Below the pieces are notes generated by a model that was not told where the DNA came from, made no database searches, and saw only the letters and a program-made list of their open reading frames with translations. This document shows positions 1 through 10,657 of a stretch of 27,502 nucleotides of DNA, piece by piece (position 1 is the stretch's first letter; each line of letters starts with the position of its first letter). A program made the position numbers and the translations under genes. The DNA is from Ilyonectria destructans (lineage: Eukaryota; Ascomycota; Sordariomycetes; Hypocreales; Nectriaceae). The stretch spans positions 1 to 27,502 of the forward strand of contig JAHEWK010000061.1 in NCBI GenBank assembly GCA_020740775.1. Reading direction: 5' to 3'.

Positions 1-115
1 TTTAAAAGTAATATTATATTTTATAGATTTTATTTTAAAGTATTTTAATTATCTTATATTCTTTAAAACTTAAAAACTGCTTTATTAAATTACCTAAGCT
101 TTTATTTTATTTATA

Positions 116-650
116 TTAAAGACTGTAAATATATAACTTTATAACTACTTTACAGTTTAAGCTTTAAGTTTTAAGCTTAAAAATATAGCTTAAAAATCCT
201 ATAAAAATCTAATAATAATATACTAAAATACAGTATTAATAATATAATTAGTACTGTATGACTAATTAGCCCGAATCGGCTTATTAATCTATTCGTACTT
301 TGAAATCTATTAATTTCAAATCATCCGCTATTTGGAATTAAAATTACCCAATAGGGAAGTACTTATAAGGATAAATATGACACTATAAGAAAGCTGTATT
401 TTAGAGCTTTCCAATGGTATATATATTATTCTGATATAATAGCTAAATTTTAAGCAATTATCTATAAAAGACTAGAGACCCCTAGGTAAATTGGAACTTA
501 GATTTTTAATATTATACACTATATAATATACTATTATTATACTATCTTATACTATTACCTTTTATCTTACTATACTCTTTACTATTATATCCTTATTAGA
601 ATATTTCTTTTATAATAATATTATTTTATTCTACTGCCTTATAACCTCTA
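116..650 (+). repeat. AT-rich repeat family, copy A
   Basis: A unit of about 535 bp starting near TAAAGACTGTAAATATA and ending near CTGCCTTATAACCTC. It recurs at 766-1868. The left part (116-505) carries a run of AAGCTT-like motifs and a less eroded core (AGCCCGAATCGGC region, 268-280). The right part (515-650) matches 1730-1868. No coding capacity and no convincing terminal inverted repeat were seen; it could be a non-autonomous transposon or a solo LTR eroded beyond recognition. Confidence 0.7.
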
Positions 651-765
651 ATAATTTATAAGCAGTTTAAAGTTATATTTTTATTAATTTTATCTAATAT
701 AATATTAATAAGTTATAATTAGATTTAAGCTAATTTAAGCTTAATATTCCCTAAGTTAGATAATA

Positions 766-1868
766 TTAAAGTCTACAAATATATAACTTTATAACTTCTC
801 TATAAGATTAAGCTTTAAGCTTTAAGCTTTAAAATATAGCTTAAAAATTCTAATAAAAATCTTATAATTATATACTAAAATACAGTATTAATAACAATAT
901 TAATACTATATAACTAATCTGCCCAAATCAGCTTATTAATCTATCCGTACTTTGAAATTAATTGATTTTAAAGTATCTGCTATTTGGAATTAATATTACT
1001 TAATTAGGAAAGTACCCATAAGGACAAATACAATACCATAAGAAAGCTGGAATTTTAGGCTTTCTAATAGTATACAGATTATCTTAATATAATAGCTGGA
1101 TTTTAAGCAAATTATCTATAAAAAGGCTGAGACCCTCTAGGTAATTTCAGACTTAATATATAATATTATTATTAGAGGTTATAAGGCAGTGGAATAAAGT
1201 AATATAATAATAAAAGAAATATTCTAATAAAGGATATAATAGTAAAGGGTATAGTAAGATAAGAGGTAATAGTATAAGATAGTGTAATAATAGTGTATTA
1301 TATAGTGTATAATATAGTGTATAATAATATATAATAAGTCTGGAATTACCCAGAGGGTCTCAGCCTTTTTATAGATAATTTGCTTAAAATCCAGCTATTA
1401 TATTAAGACAATCTGTATACTATTAGAAAGCCTAAAATTCCAGCTTTCTTATGGTATTGCATTTGTCCTTATGGGTACTTTCCTAATTAAGTAATATTAA
1501 TTCCAAATAGCAGATACTTTAAAATCAATTAATTTCAAAGTACGGATAGATTAATAAGCTGATTTGGGCAGATTAGTCATATAGTATTAATATTATTATT
1601 AATACTGTATTTTAATATATAATTATAAGATTTTTATTAGAATTTTTAAGCTATATTTTAAAGCTTAAAGCTTAAAGCTTAATCTTATAGAGAAGTTATA
1701 AAGTTATATATTTATAGACTTTAATAATTATACACTATATAATACACTATTATTACACTATCTTATACTATTACCTTTTATCTTACTATACTCTTTACTA
1801 TTATATCCTTTATTAAGATATTTCTTTTATTATTATATTACTTTATTCCACTGCCTTATAACCTCCAA
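766..1868 (+). repeat. Repeat copy B, interrupted by an inverted copy C
   Basis: The left part of the family lies at 766-1165 and its right part at 1730-1868. Between them, at about 1166-1732, a whole copy lies in the opposite orientation: 1172-1320 is the reverse complement of the right part and 1340-1729 that of the left part. The order left / inverted(left+right) / right is what insertion of a second copy into the first produces. The host junction reads AATATTA on one side and AATTATACAC on the other, compared with uninterrupted AATATTATACAC in copy A. Confidence 0.7.
1166..1732 (-). mobile_element. Inverted repeat copy C nested in copy B
   Basis: A complete reverse-complement copy of the family sits inside copy B, with close similarity to it (for example 1340-1725 against 766-1150). 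Together with copy B it forms a potential long hairpin with arms of almost 400 bp. A nested, inverted insertion shows that this family moved at least twice here, although no gene remains to say how. Confidence 0.65.
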
Positions 1869-2596
1869 CAGATAATATAGAAAAAACCTAAAATAATAGA
1901 TATATTCTTTAATATCTCTAAATTACAGTTAGTAGATATAATTACTCTTAAGAAGAAGTATTATAGTAGAGTAAATAGAAGCTATTATAACTAGTTAGCT
2001 TACTATAAGTATATTATAGCTTCAGCTTTAATTCAATATTAGAATAATATAACTACTACTAGATTAAGCTTTATATTAACTGAGCTCTATTAAAATTCCT
2101 TTTAGATATTATTAATTTAGTTTTATTTAGAAATAGCACTCTTTAATAATAATATCTAAAATATAGTAGCTATATTAAGCACTTTTTTAACTTTAGTTAT
2201 TATACTAACTTAGCTTTAAATAGCTTTAATAGTATTCTAAAGAAGATATTATTACTAATTAAATTATATTATAGCTTTATTATATTTATTAATAGTAAAT
2301 AAGATTAATATTCTATATTTAATTTCCTATAATCTCTACTTTAAAGTTTATACTATAATTCTGGATAATTATATCTAATTTTATTATAAAGATTCTTTAT
2401 CTGCTTTATTTAATAGTATAACTGCAGTATTAAATAATTACCTAAATTTTAAAAGCTTCTATAAAGCTTCTTAAGTACTATTTAAAGTAAATAATAATTA
2501 GATATAAAATAACTGAAAAAATAAGCTATTTTAAAATTTTTATCAGTAGATATATACTCTATTATAGCAGATTCCAGTAGAATATAGGCTATTATA

Positions 2597-2848
<252 letters not shown>

Positions 2849-3500
2849 GTATACGCTATTTTACCTATATCTAGGCCTATAGAACTCCTTCTTACTAAAT
2901 CAGCAGGAAAAAACCTAAAAGCTATTTCTAGCTATAGAATAAAAACCTTACTGCAGTTTCACTCTGCTACCCCTAAGGGCTGCTTATTATTATTGGGTCT
3001 ATACTAGTAATCTTATTACCAGCCTTATCCAGGTTCGCATATATACAAGTCGCCCTCCGCCTGGCCCGATGCCTCTGGGTCGTAGGGGCGCCGTCGGGGG
3101 GTCCCTTTGGGGTCGTAGCGGCCAGAACTGGACCTCTATCTTCCTTCTGTGGCTCGGCAGGCTGTGCGGTGGCCCCCCGGCCACCGCCAGCTGTGCCGGG
3201 CCGGCTTCTCCTTTCTCCGGGCTGCCCTTGTGGTTATGTGACCGTTACGTGCCGGCTGGTGTCGGCTTGTGCCTGGGTGCTGGGTCCGCGCTGGCGATTG
3301 CTCGGTGCTCTGGCCCTACTGTCTCCGGCTAGGGGTGGGCCGTGCGGTGCCGCGGGGGCTGTCCCAGCGGTATTGTGTCGGCGTCTGTTCTTACTTACTT
3401 CTCACTTTCCGATCAGGCATTTGATTGCTTCCCTTGCGCTCCCTCTCTTGCGGGCCTTAGGTTGGGGCTTTTTGGTCCGCCCGGGGCTCTTCCTCTAGCC
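2849..3500. other. AT-rich to GC-rich transition, no gene recognised
   Basis: After the microsatellite the DNA stays AT-rich to about 2990 and then switches abruptly to GC-rich, C/T-rich sequence. Two overlapping plus frames (3069-3332 and 3169-3498) are open but show no protein motif and are probably chance frames in GC-rich DNA. This stretch lies directly upstream of a TATA-like core promoter and probably represents the promoter region or 5' end of the decayed gene that follows. Confidence 0.4.
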
Positions 3501-3501
3501 C

Positions 3502-3508
3502 TATAAAG
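3502..3508 (+). promoter_or_regulatory. TATA box of the cysteine-rich gene
   Basis: TATAAAG is followed by a pyrimidine-rich leader (CT-rich, 3515-3560) and a TCATCATCACC stretch, the usual arrangement of a fungal core promoter and 5' leader. It lies about 110 bases before the open frame beginning at 3614. Confidence 0.5.
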
Positions 3509-3613
3509 AGCTTCCTTTCCCTCTGTTTTTTTTCCTTCCTTTCTTCTTCTCTCATCATCACCCCCGCCGCCGCCCCCGCCGCAGCCGTCCTCGTATGTCC
3601 CCTTCGTTCCGCT

Positions 3614-4558
3614 GTGTATTCTCTGCGATATCGCTCAGTTCTCGCTGATATTTATCTAGTCCCTATCCGTCTGTTTCGTCGTTCGCTCGATCTCATTCTT
3701 CTTTGTGGTATTCTGCCGTTGCCGCTTTGTCTTCTCTGCGACTTCTTCCCGACTTCCGCCGTTATACCTCGCCTGTCCCCTGCCCAGAAGAAGGCTGCTG
3801 CCGCTGCTCGCGCCGAGGCACAGCGGGCCAAGACGGCTGCCCAGCAGGCTGCCGATGCGGCCGCGCAGGCTCCTGCTGGCGACGATGGTTCCGAGGAGGC
3901 TGTCGCCTTGGCCCCTCCCCCTATACCTGCCTCCCTCCGTGAGGCATCCAAGATCTTCGACCCTAAGGTTGTCTCCCCTCGTTCCCGCTGCGATATCTGT
4001 GCTGACCCATTCCAGAAGGTTGGAGGTTACCGCCCCATCCTGTGCCTCCGTTGTGCTCAGTCTATATTAACTTGCGCTCTGCCTGGGCGCTTTTGCTTTG
4101 CCTACGGTGCGTTCTCTCTGCGGTGTCGTTGCGATAGTTGCCCGGTGGCTGACTTCCTCCCAGGTTCTAGCGGGCGTTATGCCCACTGCGTGAAGGGCAA
4201 GCATACTTGTCTTCGTGTAGGTCTTCTTTTGCGATGCCCCTGCGGTTGCCCTCCTGACGTCTCCTAGCCTGCTGATGCTGCCGCCGAGCTTGTGGTTCCC
4301 GCCAAGTATCTCTCTCTTGCTTTGCTTCAGTGGTATTACGCATCGATTTCTGCTCCCGGGCCCCTCCCCCGTGTAGGTATCCCTGCGGCTTCGCTTCGAC
4401 TCCTGCTAATCTGGTTTTAGCCCGAGAAGCTGGTGAAGGTCGGTGAGACCTTCAGTCGCTGCGACCAGTGTGTAATTGCTGCTTGTGGTGGTGTCTAGAA
4501 GAAGGGGGTGTCTGCTGCTGGGTTGGCTCTGGCTGGTCTTGGCGATGGCTCTGCGTAT
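3614..4558 (+). pseudogene. Cysteine-rich zinc-finger-like protein, decayed
   Basis: The frame is open from 3614 to 4267 (217 codons). It continues in the same frame past stops at 4265, near 4418 and near 4496, all TAG and all readable as former CAG glutamine. The product has an alanine-rich helix (AAAAARAEAQRAK) near residues 61-90 and then many Cys pairs: CDIC, CLRC, CRCDSC, HTC, CPC and, beyond the stops, CDQC. This spacing resembles metal-binding cysteine-rich proteins that recur in ascomycete repeats, but I cannot name the family. No ATG lies in the frame (it begins GTG), so the true start is unresolved and may involve an intron or a lost codon. The GC-rich coding stops abruptly at about 4558, where AT-rich DNA resumes. 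Confidence 0.5.
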
Positions 4559-5707
4559 TATAGATATTTATATATTAACTTTAATACTTTAGCAGCAGAA
4601 AGAGATAGAAATAACACCCAACTTATTAACTTACCCTAAGGGAGATATACAGAAGGTCGTTATATAGGCATCTTAAATAGTCAGTCTGAAGCTGCACCAG
4701 ACTATATATATATAGTCGGATTAATTTAAGGCTTATATCTTCTAATAGAGAAGTATCTTATTAGATAGAATCTCGGGTCAGTTGCAGGAAATTCCGCTGG
4801 TAAGGCTTTAATAGAATCTGCAGCAGCTTGATATCTAAGGGATGTTAAAGATAGAGGTTGAATAAGGGGAGTAGTAACAGTTAAAATAGACTCAAATAAA
4901 TCTCTTAAAAATAAAGGTAATAATTTAATAGATTTTCTAGCCGTCTTGAGTCCTTATAGCCTCTCTGACTTCTAGGAAAAATCTCTAAAGAAGTAAAAAT
5001 CGATATCTCTCTCTGTGCAGTTTCTAACCTTCCTTTTTAACCTTATCTGGACCTTCCTTAGGCACTCCTGCTAGCAACCAGCTAGCCTAAGCGTTCCCAA
5101 CTGTCTGTTATAATACTATCTTTTTATATACTATTAGATATTACTATATTTTTTATTAGAAGAATTATTACTAAAAACTAAAAATAGTAAGTATTAGTAG
5201 TTTTTAATAAATATCTTAAATAAAATTAAACTTACAGTAGAGAATATTACTTTAGAAAGCTAATATAAAGCTAGAACCTACTGGCAGCTAGAATACTCTA
5301 TATTACTCCCTTAATATCTTAATTGAAACCAGAATTAATAGCAGTTATAGATTAATTACTATATTAGCTAAATATTGCTATATACGATATAAAAACTCTA
5401 CTGTAATTAGAAGAGCCTTATCTCCAGCTTATTAGAGAAATTAAATAGGATACAGTAGAATCCTTTATAGAGCACTTATCACTCTGGTATTCAGGATCCA
5501 GAAAAGAGATATAATATCAGCCCCTCGATCTTAAATATATATAGTATTAAAAGTAAAGCGTATATATCGATAAGTTCCCGACTAGCAATTCCAAGCTAAC
5601 TGCAACCCGAATTTAAATTTTAAATATTTTAACAGATAGAGCGGTATATAATAAGTTTTCGGAAACAGATTGCATATAGATATAGATAAGTTTTTAAGTC
5701 GCAATAA
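4559..5707. other. AT-rich debris, no gene recognised
   Basis: Eroded AT-rich sequence with stops in all frames and no protein motif I can identify. Patches of mixed composition (4750-5080) suggest more than one dead element. A weak inverted pattern, GCTAGCAACCAGCTAGC, lies at 5070-5090. Nothing else is supportable. Confidence 0.5.
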
Positions 5708-6150
5708 GTCACCCTGCTCCAGTCGGCAAATAAAGATACAAGCTGCCGCATACCACTACTGTCTATACAACCACAACTTGCCCCGAGGCCACTACTACCT
5801 AAACAAATGCCCTTTATTCTGAGACCACACCTTACTCCAAGACTACCACAACCAATGTTACAAATACACATGACTTGCACCAACCAATAGCTACCTGGTC
5901 GCAGAGAAGATAGACATCGACTAGCTAACAAACGAGGTCGACCTGCAAAGTACGCAAATCGAAAAGAGAAGGCAGCTGCTGATATTGCCCGAAGGCGAGC
6001 CAGAAGACGAGCCCAGCGGCAAATGCCTTTTGATTGATGCGCAGAGGAATTTCCTCGGTTCTACCAAATCACTTGGGTTGAATAAGATAAAAATTATAGG
6101 AACTCTGAAGGCGGCAATCAACTAATCAGTGTAAAGAAACTAAAGAGATC
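5708..6150 (+). pseudogene. AT-hook-like basic protein fragment
   Basis: One frame reads through from about 5708 to 6150 with stops at 5888 (TAG), after MPFD (TGA) and after TWVE (TAA). The first part is rich in Pro, Gln and Leu. The second has KRGRPAKYANRKEKAA (about 5925-5975), with an AT-hook core RGRP, followed by the very basic RRRARRRAQRQ. RGRP-type hooks bind the minor groove of AT-rich DNA, and this basic composition is common in DNA-binding proteins of fungal transposons. No start codon or partner domain is seen, so the parent gene is unknown. A TAA at 5705 closes the frame upstream and may itself be a mutated CAA. Confidence 0.45.
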
Positions 6151-6302
6151 GATATCGTAACGAGAAGAGAATAAGAAATATTTCAACTTATAATGCTCGC
6201 TAATTACCGTCAAGCGCCAAATCTAATAGACTTCAGATCAATCAGCCTTGGGTTTGTATGGCTCCCGACATTGAGGTGAACTGGAGTTTTGATCCCGTCA
6301 CA

Positions 6303-6776
6303 TGAAAAGTGGGTAGATTGTTTATACCAGAGCCTACAGAGGTAGCCCTCGAACTCCCCCTTGTTAAGCTGCTCTCGGACTTGTAATAATTCTTATGCCA
6401 TCTGGGCCGTAGTCCTAGTGACTTCTTCAGCCATATAGTTGCTAAGTTTTATAAACTCAAGCTGAAACTCTACCTTTATTGCTTCCATTCTCTTATTGAA
6501 GTCTTATTCTAGGAGTTATTTCAGGCCCTAGATTGCCTCTATTATACTGCCAGCTGCCTTAAGTATAGTCCTTTTCTTAGTTCTGGTGTGACTTAAAGCT
6601 CCCTTATAGCTCTTATCTTCCTGCTATTCTATATCACCAATTTGTTGTTCGGATTCTAATGCCCTCGTCGTTCTGGTCCTTTTACGCAGGGGACGATAAT
6701 ATCCCCCGCCCGGAACATCCGGTTCGCCTTCTATAACGACAATGACGTCTGAAGCGGGGTTCGCAACACCAGACAT
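6303..6776 (-). pseudogene. LINE ORF1-like coiled-coil protein, decayed
   Basis: Reading the minus strand from ATG at 6776, the frame begins MSGVANPASDVIVV and passes a basic stretch (RKRTRTTRALESEQQ). It ends in a helix with heptad-like spacing (MAEEVTRTTAQMA, ELLQVREQL). Five in-frame stops are TAG or TAA at positions that suit glutamine. Such Gln/Glu-rich coiled coils with a basic N-terminal part are typical of ORF1 of fungal Tad1-type LINEs, where ORF1 binds the RNA. The family resemblance is by eye only. Similarity is lost after the coiled coil near 6350, and the sequence TGTGACGGG starting at 6303 on this strand looks like an LTR end, so an insertion may have cut the gene. Its own ORF2 is not downstream. 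Confidence 0.5.
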
Positions 6777-7256
6777 CCGCTAAAGGCCTGAATCTCCGCC
6801 AAGCGGCTACCAGGTATTTCAAAAGTAATAAAGAAGATAAATAATGAGATTTCGAGAAGTGTTTCCCCTCCTCACCATACTCTTTTCGCAGGGACAATTG
6901 ACGCGCTGAGAAACCGCCACGCGATCCGACGCGCCGTGTGCAAATCGCGAAGCTCTGATATAGTGCTAAGGCGTGGTAGCAGGTACAGCTACGGCACTGT
7001 ATAATCCACGGTGCCGGATGTATCTTGCAACCGATTCCATCATCCTAACAAGAGCCCAGAATGGCATGCTTTCTATATGTAACGGCAACCTAGTTTTATA
7101 GCTTTGAGGGGGCTTTTTGACTGGCTCCAACAATAATATTTACAATGTGAGAGATGGTGAAGATCATGTTATCTCAGCGGCGAAACCTAAGTTGTGGAGT
7201 TAAGAGCTACCAGCCCCACCATAAAAAATAGGCGGTATGTATGATAATAATGATGA
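6777..7256. other. Upstream region of the ORF1-like gene, no gene recognised
   Basis: Mixed-composition sequence without a protein motif. Minus-strand codons can be read across part of it (to 6897), but the supported ATG is at 6776, so this is most simply the 5' leader of the LINE-like element. It ends at the TA dinucleotide that borders the pogo transposon. Confidence 0.4.
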
Positions 7257-7258
7257 TA

Positions 7259-7333
7259 CCCGTAGGGTCTTACTAAGTGGCTCCGCCACTTAGTAGGGCC
7301 GAAAAATCTGGAATAGTGAGAAAAAGTTAGAAC
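7259..7333 (+). repeat. Left terminal inverted repeat of the pogo element
   Basis: Begins CCCGTAGGGTC. It contains a perfect hairpin with 11-base arms TACTAAGTGGC (7271-7281) and GCCACTTAGTA (7285-7295) around a TCC loop. Two of its three mismatches to the right end are of the C/T or G/A type expected from C-to-T decay. Confidence 0.95.
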
Positions 7334-7431
7334 ACCCCACCACCGCAAGCTGTCTTAAATATCAACGCTTCACTACGTAAAATCAATTATTTTATCGATA
7401 CCACGAGGTGTAATCCATATCAAATTTATTT

Positions 7432-10107
7432 ATGATGATTTCTGCCGATACTATCAAGTAAATCTAAGGCCAAAAGGCCGCCCGTAAGATCCTACGCCAG
7501 AGAGCTATCAACACCCGCCTTCGGGTCAGGAAAAACCCTCTCTCTCTTTATACCGCTGTATATATCTATAAAGTCAGCATAAGTGAAGTCCATAGGCAGC
7601 TGAAGAAGCTGGAAAGTAACTCTTTCGATATATTCCGGCCTTAAGGCCGCCTGATGTTGTTGATGCCTGCTGAAGGCGATGCTATTGTGGCGTACGTTTG
7701 GTGGATGGAATATGCTGGCTTTCCTGCCTTCAAGCCGCAAGTTGAGGCGGCTGTAAATAGCTTCCGGCTTCAAAGAGACCCGGAATCGACTCCAGTCTTA
7801 AAGGCCTGGTATCCCCAGTTTTGTAAAGACTACCTAGAGCTTTATGGCTTGTTTCTGAAGGCTGTTGAGAAGTTGCAGAAGTTATTCGAATCGATAGATA
7901 TTGCTGATATGACTATATTCTTTAAGGATCTTGAGGAACTTATTAAAACTAAGAGAATTGGCGCCTTAGAGATCTGGAATGAAGATGAAGCTGGCCTTTG
8001 AATTGGCTGCCTTCGAGAGACTGTATAGATCCTTGTTGTGCGCCTAATGCGTGCCTCTTGCCCTGAAGTTCTGGATCTAGCTAATTGTGAGTCTTGCACC
8101 CTTATCGGCGCAGGAAATACAGTAGGAGACTCTATTCCTCCCTGGCTTATCTTTAAGTTATTTCCTATGGAAAACTTTGCTGCTGTTAAAGCTGATAATA
8201 ATATGCGGTTTGTACGGATAGATATAGCGTTTAGTAATGCTGAAGTTATATTTGACTGGCTTTATGAGTTTAACTGGGTTTTCTGGATGAAGTTAGCATA
8301 AGCCTTAAGACTTGGGGTTATACTAAATGACTGGTTTGGTTGTGATGAGTGGAAGTATGTTAATGGTGTTGCTGAAGTTACAGTTAATAAGCTGTCTAAT
8401 TGCTATTCTGAAGAGGAGAAGATCTGGCGCCTTCTAGTTATTGATGGCTTTATAGGGCACTTATCCTTCCAGTTTATTGAATATTGCATCCAATTTGATA
8501 TTCTGATTGTGATGCTGCTACTGTATTTAATGTATATTATATAGCTGATGGATGTTGGTATCTTTCAGCTGTTAAAGAACGTACACTAAGCAGCTATCTG
8601 TAAGTCTCTTTAGGAAGGCAATCTTATCTTTAACTGTATTGATTTTATCTCTGCCTTCTAAAAGATTTTTGATGCTGGCTTCAGTATATATAATATTATA
8701 TTAGGGTTTGAGAAAACCGGTCTCTTTCTGCTAAATAGTATGCCGGTAATCATGAAGTTGGTGTTGGCATAGAGAAAGCAGTGTGAGGCTGTTGACCCTG
8801 CCTACAAGTTACTTCTCCTACTAGAAATATGATTCCAAGGAGCCTCAGATACTGTATAGCATCTTGATGCTAAATACAGTCAGTTGCTGAGCTTGCCGTT
8901 ACGTGCTGCCCTTTGGCAGGTCTGCTCAGTTGTTCATGAAGCTGCTATTCTTAACGCCAAAGTTGCTGCCTTCTGTTATAACCGCGCAGAATGTATTGAC
9001 TGCTTATTATGAGTCTGTCGCCGCGGCAAGTCAGTTAAGCCCTAAGGCCGCTTTATTACGAGTTCGAGCTTAGCTGAGATCCGGCAGCAATAGGAAGAGA
9101 CCCTCCGAGTTGAGGCTGAAAAGAGTTATTGCTGCAAGCTATGAGGCCACCGGGCAACCTTGAAGAAAGAGATGGATAAGCTGAGGGAAGAATGGCGATC
9201 TTCTAATAAAGAAGTTGAAGTTAACGGCGTTATAAAGAAGGTCTCTGTATTTAAGAAGTAGCAAGAGCTAACTAGCCGGAAGAATTACTTTCTAGATATA
9301 GAAAACTCCAGCTAAAAGTATCTCAACCTTCTTGAGCAATATAATAACAGCTTCATTATCGATACCAAGCCTGATCCTCGTATTCAAGCAGCTATCTGTA
9401 AGCTTTACTATACAGCTAAACCTCTTTCTGAGGCTATAGAGCTGACTGCGTTATACTGTAACTTGGAATGTAATGCTTCCTTTAGCCCCACTAACTTCGG
9501 CGACTTTAACGACGAAGATGACACCAATGAGAACTTCCTTGAGCCCGAAAATGATATATACGATAGAGGTGAGTCAGGTGATGACGATGATATCGAAATT
9601 ATTATGGCATCACAAGATTTACAGCTGTAGGAACAATCCTCGCTGCCGCTTAGTTAGTCGGAAGAAGTGGATAAGGGGCCAGAAATACTATGCCCAAAAC
9701 GCCGCGCACAATATCGCCAGCCTACATACAAGTATATAATAAAGGACCTAGAGATATTCCGCTACAGCCTCAGGAATCGTAACGGCTCTTACAGATATGA
9801 TGCCATATAAATTGCAGTAGCAGAGCGGCCTCAAAGACCTAGCTAAGTTGGTTATATATCTGTACGCAGGCTGCGATTCCGGCGTAAGGGCATATTTTTT
9901 ACGGCATTTGATGACATAGTTATTTTCGCGAGACCTTCAGCTCCTAGGATATCTATTTTCTCAGTAATAAAATTGCTTGAACGACTGTCAGAATCAATTG
10001 CAGCATTGGGGGCCATTTTTCGCTGTGGTTTTAGGGGGGTCACACTGTTCCAACTTTTTCTGACTGTTCCAGATTTTTCGGCCCTACTAAGTGGCGGAGC
10101 CACTTAG
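7432..10107 (+). pseudogene. Pogo/Fot1-type DDE transposase, decayed
   Basis: From ATG at 7432 a single frame can be followed to TAG at 10105-10107, about 892 codons, interrupted by many TAA/TAG (and few TGA) stops; the first two are at 7459 and 7465. The N-terminal part (KAARKILRQRAINTRLRVRK) fits a helix-turn-helix DNA-binding region. Candidate catalytic aspartates are in WNEDEAGL (codon 185), VIDGFIGHLS (codon 338) and LMDVGIFQLLK (codon 374). The last spacing of 36 fits the pogo DD(about 35)D pattern of cut-and-paste transposases. Just before the third Asp, the family's usual proline/histidine loop is replaced codon by codon through single C-to-T changes. The C-terminal third is acidic (DEDDTNENFLEPEND, about 9515-9560). 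No frameshift was needed to read it. Confidence 0.85.
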
Positions 10108-10121
10108 TAAGACCCTACGGG
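10047..10121 (-). repeat. Right terminal inverted repeat of the pogo element
   Basis: Reverse complement of the left end, closing with CCCTACGGG followed by TA. The same 11-base-arm hairpin occupies 10085-10095 and 10099-10109. The transposase frame runs into this repeat and stops inside the hairpin arm. Confidence 0.95.
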
Positions 10122-10123
10122 TA

Positions 10124-10657
10124 ATTTTATTAACGCCATGCGGGCACAAAGTCCTCGCCAATCCCACGATGGGGCAAGATGGCGTGCTAGGCTAACTAAA
10201 TAGAGGGATTGTCTATTGTTTCCATTATCTACCCTAAGGTATAGGGTAGGTCGGAAATGTTAAGGTGTAGGGTAGGTTGCGTGCGGTCGACGCGTTAGAG
10301 GACGCAGCCGGCGCCGCTCGTAATCATCCTTTTCCCCCCAACTCCCCAAATCCCGTCAACTAATATTGCAGTAAAAAGGTTGTTAAGCCCGTCGCTCGTC
10401 AGCGTGCAATTAGGGTCGCAGTATATCTGCTGCGTCGATCAGCCAGTATTTTATATAGGGACTGTAAAAGACCTATATGTCGTAGTAGCTTAGGGCTACC
10501 GGCGGGCTGTCTCCAGGTACGTCAAACGAGCGCTATTTAGTCTGTTAACTGTTTATAGCGTCCGAAAGGAGCCCTGTTCGATCGACCGGCCGAAGAAGAA
10601 ACAAGATAAAACAAAAGGGCAAAGGAAAGAGAAGCGAGTGTTAATATAGCGCGTTTT
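10124..10657 (-). other. 3' part of the LINE, non-coding
   Basis: Sequence between the pogo element and the end of the LINE coding region. On the minus strand it has two related blocks containing CCTACCCTA (10225-10275, each followed by ACCTTA), a short repeat of the kind found at LINE 3' ends. Minus codons 10537-10752 are only the tail of the coding region. No poly(A) tract and no target duplication were seen. Confidence 0.45.

Larger units (their letters stand above)
1..2596. repeat. A+T-rich, C-to-T-decayed repeat block
   Basis: Nearly pure A/T sequence with very few CG or CA dinucleotides and abundant TA, as expected for repeats hit by RIP or a similar C-to-T process. No open frame of useful length exists. 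It contains three copies of one repeat family (listed separately). The part after about 1870 (for example 1920-2520) holds no recognisable protein motif; it may be the remains of a transposon whose coding sense has been erased. Confidence 0.8.
7259..10121 (+). mobile_element. Fot1/pogo-type DNA transposon, full length but inactive
   Basis: The element is 2,863 bp with 75-bp terminal inverted repeats (7259-7333 and 10047-10121) that match at 72 of 75 positions. It is flanked by TA on both sides (7257-7258 and 10122-10123), the target duplication of the Tc1/mariner superfamily. Inside is one long transposase frame on the plus strand with three aspartates spaced as in the pogo group. Both ends survive, so the boundaries are certain, but many nonsense mutations kill the enzyme. 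It separates the LINE ORF1-like gene on its left from the LINE reverse transcriptase on its right. Confidence 0.92.
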
